Shown here: in pieces, positions 5,095 through 10,154 of the stretch
Layout of the letters: every line of letters begins with the position of its first letter
How positions within the stretch are numbered: the stretch's first letter is position 1
Origin: CAZFZQ01 sp964522845
GTDB lineage: Bacteria; Patescibacteriota; Patescibacteriia; GCA-002772895
Assembly (NCBI GenBank): GCA_964522845.1
Contig: CAZFZQ010000027.1
Span: 1 to 11,002 of the forward strand
Direction of reading: 5' to 3'
Length of the DNA stretch: 11,002 nucleotides
Program-made: the position numbers and the translations under genes
Notes under the pieces: model-generated
Seen by the model: the letters and a program-made list of their open reading frames with translations, nothing else
Told to the model about the DNA's origin: nothing
Databases searched by the model: none

Positions 5095-6297
5095 ATGTTT
5101 AATTTTAAAGTTCACAAAAAATCAGGCCGAGCTCGTTTAGCTGAATTTAGCACCCCTCATGGTGCTATTTTGACGCCGGCTTTTATGCCTGTAGCAACCA
5201 AGGCGACCGTAAAAGCGCTGGACTCGGATGACGTGCGCGCCATTGGTTTTAACGCTGTCTTATCCAATACCTATCACTTAATGCTCCAACCGGGCTCGTC
5301 TTTGGTTAAAAAAATGGGCGGATTACATAGGTTTATGGACTGGCAAGGCCCGATTTTTACGGACAGCGGAGGATATCAAGTTTTTAGTTTAGGGAAAGGT
5401 TTGACCGATAATACCGGAAAAATACGAAAAGCGACTGTAGGGCTTCGCAACCCCTACAGTGTAGGGGTTGCGAAGCCCTACAGTAAAAAATCATTGATAA
5501 AAATTACGGATAATGGGGTGGAATTTAGATCGCACATAGACGGCAAGAAAATTTTTCTGCGGCCGGAGGATTCCATTCATATTCAAGAGGAATTAGGCGC
5601 GGATATTATTTTTGCTTTTGATGAATGCACCAGCCCGACTGACAGCCGCGAGTATGTGGAAAAATCATTAGAACGGACGCATGCTTGGGCCAAGCGATCG
5701 CTTGCGGCGCACGAAAAAGGCGACCCCCGCAAACGGGGCAAGCAAGCGCTTTTCGGCATTGTGCAAGGCGGAGATTGGAAACAGTTGCGCGAGGCCTCGG
5801 CCATATATATCGGTTCACTCGCGTTCCATGGTTTTGGCATCGGCGGATCGTTTGGAAAAAAAGAAATGTTAGATGTATTGGATTGGACCGTTCCCCTTTT
5901 GCCGGAAAATAAACCGCGGCATCTTTTGGGCATCGGTTTGGTGGAAGATATTTTTGACGCGGTCGCGCGCGGCATTGATACTTTTGATTGCGTGGAGCCC
6001 ACGCGATTGGGCCGGCACGGAACTTTGCTTACCGCTTCCGGCCGAATGCGGATTTCATCTGCCAAATTCCGCGCTGATAAAAAGCCGGCAGAATATGATT
6101 GCCCGTGCGAGCTTTGCGCAAAATATTCGCGCGCCTATTTGCACCATCTTTTTCGCGCGGATGAAATGCTTGGGCCCCGCCTTGCCACCATCCACAACCT
6201 CACCTTTATGCACCGGCTGATGGCTGAGATAAGAAATTCAATAAAAAAAGGCAATTTTCTCGCCCTTAAGAAGCGATTTTTGTCTAAATTTAGCTAA
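5095..6297 (+). CDS. tgt: tRNA-guanine transglycosylase, with an in-frame palindrome insert
   Basis: Tgt exchanges the wobble guanine of GUN-anticodon tRNAs for a queuosine precursor. Visible signatures in 400 residues: TDSGGYQVFSLG (89-100) with the catalytic Asp90, FDECTSP (175-181), GIVQGG (221-226), HLLGIG (276-281), and GIDTFDCVEPTR (293-304) containing the nucleophilic Asp. The zinc site is Cys336, Cys338, Cys341 and His367 in the usual CxCxxCx25H arrangement. The stretch 104-134, between the active-site loop and KITDNGVEFRSHIDG, is longer than in E. coli Tgt and includes 17 residues (114-130) encoded exactly by a 51-bp palindrome. The start codon lies one base after the LOG stop, so translation is probably coupled. 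No terminator follows; the promoter of the downstream RNA begins 16 bp after the stop. Confidence 0.93.
   Translation: MFNFKVHKKSGRARLAEFSTPHGAILTPAFMPVATKATVKALDSDDVRAIGFNAVLSNTYHLMLQPGSSLVKKMGGLHRFMDWQGPIFTDSGGYQVFSLGKGLTDNTGKIRKATVGLRNPYSVGVAKPYSKKSLIKITDNGVEFRSHIDGKKIFLRPEDSIHIQEELGADIIFAFDECTSPTDSREYVEKSLERTHAWAKRSLAAHEKGDPRKRGKQALFGIVQGGDWKQLREASAIYIGSLAFHGFGIGGSFGKKEMLDVLDWTVPLLPENKPRHLLGIGLVEDIFDAVARGIDTFDCVEPTRLGRHGTLLTASGRMRISSAKFRADKKPAEYDCPCELCAKYSRAYLHHLFRADEMLGPRLATIHNLTFMHRLMAEIRNSIKKGNFLALKKRFLSKFS
5434..5484. repeat. 51-bp palindromic element inside tgt
   Basis: Two perfect 25-base arms (5434-5458 and 5460-5484) flank a single central G5459. The arms begin ACTGTAGGGCTTCGC. 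The length is exactly 17 codons, so the frame is preserved, and both arms are translated as part of Tgt residues 114-130. It fits an inserted mobile palindrome tolerated in a surface loop. Confidence 0.95.
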
Positions 6298-6313
6298 ATT
6301 TGTGCCAAGGGAC

Positions 6314-6342
6314 TTGACAAAATATTAAAAGTGTGCTATACT
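6314..6342 (+). promoter_or_regulatory. consensus sigma70 promoter of the large structured RNA
   Basis: A perfect TTGACA (6314-6319), a 17-base spacer and TATACT (6337-6342) preceded by TGC, which adds an extended -10 element. It is among the strongest promoters in the window, with predicted start near 6349, and no open reading frame of plausible quality follows. Confidence 0.85.
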
Positions 6343-6348
6343 ACTATT

Positions 6349-7258
6349 GACCAAACAAGAGGAAGGGTCTCAGACAATGAAAGGAACGCTGCTCAAGACC
6401 TAAGCGCTGACAGCCGCGTATTACACAACGAACAGAACCGCGGAAATGAGGGGCTAGCTACCCCAGCGCAACGACACTGTCATTGGCTGAACCAAACCAG
6501 CGTCCCCCAACGACAACCGGACGTGAGTCCCCGCGGAGGCACGAGATGCCTGTAAAGCAGAGGGGTCATAAGAGAGCGCAACGCGGTGAAGCCGCTCCGG
6601 AATAGTCCGGAGGCCCGGTAAAGAGCAAATTCGCTCTGAGCGCTGTAACAGCAAGAAACCGCGCCAACCCCAAACCTCATCATCCCCAAGAGAAAGGAAA
6701 GTGATGAGAGTCAGCAAGAACCCGCCCTTCCATTAGCGCGGTAAACAAGACCGCGCTACCCCATCACGGCCACCCGCGGCGCCAGGGTAAGACGTGGCGT
6801 CGTAAATAAAAAAAGAAAGCGAGGTGGAACATGGATCAGACCTTAGCACTCTGCGCGAGAGGATGACCGCACATTGTGCGAAGATGCCCGCTTTATGGCG
6901 ACAAAACAGCGTGGCATCAAAAGTCCTGAGGGCGACCGAAATCTTCGGACAAGCCCGAGTGCTGAATAAAACAATCGCGCGCACCTTACATAGTAGAGCG
7001 ACACCCGACGCCATGTTCGCGTGGCGTACCTGAATCAAGACCCTGAAAAATGGGTCCGCATGCACACGTGAGGTCCGAATCCAAAATCGTCAGGTGGTAC
7101 GAGCCGAAGTTTAAGCCGAGACCATTGGCGATTAGAGAAACGCACCTACCTGTGCAAACGCGCAACAAAAAAATCCTCCTTGAATGGAGGTCCCCGGCAT
7201 TGATTGGCTCAAGGAACTATGTTCCCTCTGATGCCAACTCTCGCCGGGGTTGTTTTTT
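6349..7258 (+). ncRNA. large structured noncoding RNA of about 910 nt, class unrecognised
   Basis: A strong promoter and an intrinsic terminator delimit DNA that is visibly richer in G+C than its flanks and holds only short, overlapping, unconvincing reading frames. Local helices are dense. Examples: 6414-6418/6439-6443; 6500-6505/6519-6524; 6537-6541/6547-6551; 6595-6600/6607-6612; 6622-6626/6633-6637; 6676-6682/6702-6708; 6734-6742/6750-6758 (9 bp); 6778-6784/6795-6801; 6868-6872/6876-6880; 6883-6888/6913-6918; 6936-6940/6944-6948; 7008-7015/7020-7027 (UUCG loop); 7039-7043/7052-7056; 7175-7179/7186-7190. A purine-rich linker at 6803-6829 splits it into two halves. I see no RNase P core, tmRNA ends, SRP signature or rRNA segment. 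Size and style recall the ornate large RNAs (GOLLD, ROOL, OLE), but membership is not shown. Function unknown. Confidence 0.78.
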
Positions 7259-7259
7259 T
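7192..7259 (+). terminator. nested-hairpin intrinsic terminator of the large RNA
   Basis: CCCCGGC (7192-7198) pairs with GCCGGGG (7243-7249). Inside it, TTGGC (7204-7208) pairs with GCCAA (7233-7237), and inside that GGAAC (7213-7217) pairs with GTTCC (7221-7225). TTG and seven T follow (7253-7259). The long composite stem may belong to the RNA's function as well as to termination. Confidence 0.87.
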
Positions 7260-7271
7260 ACAAAAATTCTC

Positions 7272-7309
7272 TTCCACAAAAACTAAGCGGCCGCTTAGTT
7301 TTTGTGGAA
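7272..7309. repeat. 38-bp perfect palindrome, CTAAGCGGCCGCTTAG family, copy 3
   Basis: The 19-base arms (7272-7290 and 7291-7309) are perfectly complementary. The inner 12 bases of each arm equal those of copy 1, while the outer part is TTCCACA instead of CACTACT and differs on both arms together. It lies 8 bp after the methyltransferase stop. In minus-strand RNA a run of five T follows after a few bases, so this copy might also act as a terminator, and it separates convergent transcripts. Confidence 0.95.
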
Positions 7310-7317
7310 AGGATAAT

Positions 7318-7830
7318 TTATAAACAATACAGAAATAAATTCGGCTGGCCCGGGACTTGATCGATTTTTGTTGCCACGCGAGTATCAATAGGCCAGACAT
7401 AGGTGATAATGCGCGCGCCTGGTTTCATCTGGCGCGCCAAAATTTCTCCCATCTTATTGTGCGCCTTCTGCGATAAAAACATATAAACCAAATCCGCGTC
7501 GGAAAAATCGGCCTTAAAAAAATTTTTAAAGCGCGTGGTTATGCGCGGACGGAAAATTTTACAAAATAAATAATTCAAAATGGAAAATTCCAAGCCCGTG
7601 GCTTTGGCTCCACGCTTGGCCGCGGCATCGGGAATTCGGCCGTCGCCACAACCCAAGTCATAAAAAATATAATCCGCTTTTCCGCCCAAGGCGGATCCGC
7701 CTTGGGCGGATATTTCCGCCAATGCCAAAAAACGCTCCACATCCCTTTTGCGCGTAGGCACATACGGCGCGGCTGAGGCGATCACGAAAGAAAAGGCAAC
7801 AAGCGACAAAAATCCAAATAAATAAATCAT
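7318..7830 (-). CDS. membrane-anchored class I SAM methyltransferase with palindrome insert
   Basis: This 170-residue protein starts with one membrane segment (residues 2-21, FGFLSLVAFSFVIASAA) and continues as a Rossmann-type methyltransferase. Motif I is YDLGCGDGR (57-65), binding S-adenosylmethionine, followed by GLEF at the end of strand 2. DADLVYMFLS is the motif IV region, and ARIITYVWP a later strand. It is short for the fold and the substrate cannot be told. Residues 41-50 (SAQGGSALGG) are encoded exactly by a 30-bp perfect palindrome just before motif I. An extended -10 box lies six bases before the ATG, with no Shine-Dalgarno sequence, so a leaderless mRNA is likely. Palindrome copy 3 follows its stop. 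Confidence 0.85.
   Translation of the reverse strand: MIYLFGFLSLVAFSFVIASAAPYVPTRKRDVERFLALAEISAQGGSALGGKADYIFYDLGCGDGRIPDAAAKRGAKATGLEFSILNYLFCKIFRPRITTRFKNFFKADFSDADLVYMFLSQKAHNKMGEILARQMKPGARIITYVWPIDTRVATKIDQVPGQPNLFLYCL
7681..7710. repeat. 30-bp perfect palindrome inside the methyltransferase gene
   Basis: The arms 7681-7695 and 7696-7710 are perfect reverse complements centred on GGATCC. The length is ten codons and the element is translated in frame as residues 41-50. It is a different family from the other palindromes in the window. Confidence 0.93.
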
Positions 7831-7836
7831 ATTTTC

Positions 7837-7845
7837 AGTATATCA
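7837..7845 (-). promoter_or_regulatory. extended -10 promoter for a leaderless methyltransferase mRNA
   Basis: On the minus strand, TGATATACT (7845-7837) has both the TGn extension and a good -10 hexamer. The ATG starts six bases later, the same geometry as the promoter at 765-793. No convincing -35 box is present; that region overlaps the tRNA terminator. Confidence 0.5.
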
Positions 7846-7850
7846 TAAAC

Positions 7851-7880
7851 AAAAAATACCCAATCACATTGAGTATTTTT
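7851..7880 (-). terminator. intrinsic terminator after dnaX-tRNA-Gln
   Basis: In minus-strand RNA, AATACTCAAT pairs with ATTGGGTATT (one T-G wobble) around the loop GTG, followed by a T-run ending at 7851. It starts directly after the encoded CCA of the tRNA. Confidence 0.78.
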
Positions 7881-7954
7881 TGGCTGGGAGACCAGGATTC
7901 GAACCTAGATAAACGGATTCAGAGTCCGTTGTCCTACCATTAGACGATCTCCCA
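7881..7954 (-). tRNA. tRNA-Gln (anticodon CTG)
   Basis: This 74-nt gene encodes its own CCA end (7883-7881). The acceptor stem TGGGAGA (7954-7948) pairs with TCTCCCA, with discriminator G. The anticodon stem ACGGA/TCCGT encloses loop CTCTGAA, giving anticodon CTG at 7922-7920 for the codon CAG. The T arm has TTCGAAT. It lies only 6 bp after the dnaX stop and has no promoter of its own that I can see, so it is probably cut out of the dnaX transcript. Confidence 0.95.
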
Positions 7955-7960
7955 ATAATC

Positions 7961-9463
7961 TTAACTACTTCCAAACGCGCTTTCGGCGTCCACCTCTTCA
8001 TCCTCATTGGACACGGAGACGGCAAGGGCGGCGTCCAGTTCCGGCCGGATAAAAATCTCCTTATTATAAACACTTTTTAGCACTTCCGTCAAGACGGAAT
8101 AATTTTTTGGGTCTTCCAGTTTGTCTTTATGCAATTTGAATTTGATGGCCAAAACCAAATTTTTGCCGTCAAAACTCCGCGGTTCGGACATTTTTATTAT
8201 AAACGGAAGGGAGTGGTTGTAATTTTTTATTTTTTCCAAAACCTCTGGCCATTTGGAGGTAATTTCGGAGAGGTCGCCTGACGCTTCTGTCATCGCGAGA
8301 CCTGAAGTCATCGAAGGGCGCGGCGAACCCGCACTCGATGAGATTGCCACGCCCTCGGAAGGGCTCGCAATGACAAAGGAAGGATCTCCGCAGATTTCCG
8401 CGGCGGAAAGTTCCAGGGGCAGGGACGGGATGTCCAAAAGGCGGACGTCGCCGCGTCTCGCGAGCAAAACATCCAAGATTTTTGTGATATCGGGAAGCGC
8501 CGCGGTACCGCACATTTTCTGCAAATTTCTTTTAATTTCATCCGGCAAGCCCGCATCTGTCTCGCCCGTTATTTTTACGAAAAGCAATTTCCTCGCGAGC
8601 TCAAGCGTGTTGTCAAAAAAATATTTAAAATCCGCGCCGCGTTCGGACAATTCACTTACTAAAAGCATGGCCTCTCGGCCGTTTTTATAAACTAAAAAAT
8701 CCAAAAAGGCGAGCGCCGCGCCTAAGTCCGCGCGCGGCAAAACCAAATCCGCGTCTTCTTCCGTAATGTCTTTGACGCCAAAACTTAACAACTGCCCCAG
8801 CAAACTTTCCGCGTCGCGAAGCCCGCCTTCGGCCAGCCGGGCGATGCGTTCCAAAATCTTTTCCGGGATTTTAACATCTTCGGCATCAGCCAAAATTTTA
8901 AGCCGTCCGATAATTTCTTTGGCTGTCAGTTTTTTAAAATCAAACCGCTGGCAACGAGAAACGATAGTGGCCGGAAGTTTATGAAGTTCCGTGGTCGCCA
9001 GAATAAAAACAATATGCGCGGGCGGTTCTTCCAAGGTTTTCAAAAGAGCATTAAAAGCCGCGCCCGAAAGCATATGGACTTCATCAATGATAAAAATTTT
9101 ATACTTCGCGCCGGAGGGAGCAAAGCGGGTATTTTCTATAATTTTATCGCGAACATTATCCACGCCGGTGTTGGAAGCCGCGTCAATTTCAATCACATTC
9201 ATGGCATTGCCCAGAGCCATGGCACGGCAATTATCGCATTCTTCGCAGGACTCGCCCAATTCGGTAAGGTGCGCGCAATTTAGCGCTTTGGCGAGCAAAC
9301 GGGCGATCGTTGTCTTGCCGATGCCGCGCGGGCCGGTAAACAAATAGCTGTGGACAACTCGTCCGGTTTTTATTTCATTCTGAAGCGTTCTCGTAATGTG
9401 TTCTTGGCCCACAATCTCGCTCCATGATTTTGGGCGGTATTTGCGATATAGTGCTTGGCTCAT
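7961..9463 (-). CDS. dnaX: DNA polymerase III subunit gamma/tau, with repeat insert
   Basis: DnaX is the ATPase motor of the clamp loader, which opens the sliding clamp and loads it onto DNA. The 500 residues show the N-terminal YRKYRP (6-11), Walker A GPRGIGKT (44-51), the zinc site Cys63, Cys73, Cys76 and Cys79, Walker B IFIIDEVH (123-130), sensor 1 ATTE (156-159) and the arginine finger SRC (169-171). The collar region ends near 355 and a short tail follows. Residues about 363-392 come from an 88-bp repeat element in the linker to that tail. I use the ATG at 9463 because homology starts there and any longer reading crosses the terminator at 9488-9514. I saw no A-AAA-AAG slippery site, so a separate gamma form is not evident. 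tRNA-Gln follows. Confidence 0.95.
   Translation of the reverse strand: MSQALYRKYRPKSWSEIVGQEHITRTLQNEIKTGRVVHSYLFTGPRGIGKTTIARLLAKALNCAHLTELGESCEECDNCRAMALGNAMNVIEIDAASNTGVDNVRDKIIENTRFAPSGAKYKIFIIDEVHMLSGAAFNALLKTLEEPPAHIVFILATTELHKLPATIVSRCQRFDFKKLTAKEIIGRLKILADAEDVKIPEKILERIARLAEGGLRDAESLLGQLLSFGVKDITEEDADLVLPRADLGAALAFLDFLVYKNGREAMLLVSELSERGADFKYFFDNTLELARKLLFVKITGETDAGLPDEIKRNLQKMCGTAALPDITKILDVLLARRGDVRLLDIPSLPLELSAAEICGDPSFVIASPSEGVAISSSAGSPRPSMTSGLAMTEASGDLSEITSKWPEVLEKIKNYNHSLPFIIKMSEPRSFDGKNLVLAIKFKLHKDKLEDPKNYSVLTEVLKSVYNKEIFIRPELDAALAVSVSNEDEEVDAESAFGSS
8288..8375. repeat. 88-bp repeat element inside dnaX
   Basis: The ends are near-perfect 12-bp inverted repeats: TGTCATCGCGAG (8288-8299) against CTCGCAATGACA (8364-8375), one mismatch. 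An inner pair, TCATCGA (8308-8314) and TCGATGA (8335-8341), forms a second stem. From memory, the TGTCATTGCGAG end and the GGCAATCTC segment match a dispersed palindromic repeat seen in many bacterial genomes. It is translated through in frame as DnaX residues about 363-392. Confidence 0.85.
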
Positions 9464-9479
9464 ATGAAAGTATCTTAAC

Positions 9480-9514
9480 AAAAAATCAAAAGGAGGGCAA
9501 AGAACCCTCCTTTT
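9480..9514 (-). terminator. intrinsic terminator of the 174-residue protein gene
   Basis: In minus-strand RNA, AAAAGGAGGG (9514-9505) and CCCTCCTTTT (9497-9488) form a 10-bp stem with a 7-base loop, followed by a second T-run. It separates the gene ending at 9532 from dnaX. Confidence 0.82.
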
Positions 9515-9531
9515 TTTATGTTGTAAAAAAA

Positions 9532-10056
9532 TTATTCTTCTCCCGCTTTTATTATATTTTCCACCGCCGCCCATTTGGATGGACCGTCTTGCGGAACTAT
9601 AAACGCGACTTTTTGGCCCGGCTCGCCTTTGAAATATGTCACGCTGGCTTTCAAAATTTTCCATTTATTGGTATCGGCTACAACCCAATATTCATCATGC
9701 TCCGAATCTACGGCCAGTTCGCCGATAATCCGTTTTCTGGCAATTGGACCGATCTGTTTATAAACAAATCTTCCGGACGAAGTGATGGTTAATTTCAAAA
9801 TATCGCCTTCCACCAATTTTGATTTGGAAGCGTAATTTGGCGGAATATCATAGGATTTACCGTCCGAACCGATCATTTTATCGCCCGCAAAAACGCCTTC
9901 TAAAATTTGCGCGCCGCCCGAAGCATTGTCTTCTATTTTCATACCGCCGCTTGCCTTATCCAAGCCGCCCAAAATATTGATGGCATTTTCAAGGCTATCT
10001 TTCATGTCTTTAAGAATACTTAACAATATTTCTTGTTTTCCGTTTTCTTCTGGCAT
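9532..10056 (-). CDS. conserved protein of unknown function, 174 residues
   Basis: No enzyme motif is recognised. The N-terminal third is a charged helix (residues 8-27, LLSILKDMKDSLENAINI) followed by a low-complexity linker with two ASGG units (35-38, 45-48). The rest is predicted mostly beta: GVFAGDKMIGSDGKSYDIPPNYASKSK (54-80, given here only as landmarks G54 to K80), VEGDILKLTI (82-91) and a second strand-rich part with ASVTYFKGEPG. There is no signal peptide or membrane segment. VEGDILKL resembles an OB- or SH3-like small barrel, but that is speculation. I have the impression of similar proteins in other Patescibacteria; a database search would settle it. No Shine-Dalgarno sequence is seen before the ATG, and a palindrome stands 13 bp upstream. 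Confidence 0.75.
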   Translation of the reverse strand: MPEENGKQEILLSILKDMKDSLENAINILGGLDKASGGMKIEDNASGGAQILEGVFAGDKMIGSDGKSYDIPPNYASKSKLVEGDILKLTITSSGRFVYKQIGPIARKRIIGELAVDSEHDEYWVVADTNKWKILKASVTYFKGEPGQKVAFIVPQDGPSKWAAVENIIKAGEE

Positions 10057-10069
10057 AATTTATAGGGAT

Positions 10070-10147
10070 GCTAATTACGAATCAAACGCTAATATACGAA
10101 TTACGAATATTCGTAATTCGTATATTCGTAAATCATTCGTAATTAGC
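10070..10147. repeat. 78-bp near-perfect palindrome built from ATTCGTAAT units
   Basis: The 39-base arms (10070-10108 and 10109-10147) are complementary apart from a short internal stretch (around 10083-10089 against 10128-10134). The motif ATTCGTAAT or its complement recurs several times, so the element is both palindromic and internally repetitive. It fills most of the gap between the VirD4/TraG-like gene and the 174-residue protein gene and leaves little room for a separate promoter. Confidence 0.92.
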
Positions 10148-10154
10148 TTCCGCT

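Noticed and set aside
6358..6404. An 8-codon leader peptide (ATG at 6378) at the start of the large RNA
   Set aside because: The purine-rich string GAGGAAGG is too far from the ATG for good initiation, and part of the frame falls in a possible stem (6366-6370 with 6396-6400).
6349..7258. RNase P RNA, tmRNA or rRNA fragment as identity of the large RNA
   Set aside because: The RNase P core GAGGAAAGTCC with its ACAGAAA partner, the tmRNA TTCGA-type end with CCA, and recognisable rRNA segments were looked for by eye and not found; a covariance search has not been run.
6331..7286. Short reading frames of 60-110 codons on both strands in the RNA region
   Set aside because: They overlap one another, contain many Cys, Arg and Ser typical of chance translation, lack start signals and are broken across clear RNA hairpins.
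816..7309. The GCGGCCGC-centred palindromes as NotI linker or vector contamination
   Set aside because: The arms extend to 19-22 bases, differ in paired fashion between copies, and join continuous natural gene order.
7961..9463. Programmed frameshift in dnaX to make a separate gamma subunit
   Set aside because: No A-AAA-AAG-type slippery heptamer with a following stem was found by eye in the expected part of the gene.
9464..9664. A longer N-terminus for DnaX starting at 9664
   Set aside because: It crosses the terminator hairpin and overlaps the neighbouring gene; family similarity begins at MSQALYRKYRP.
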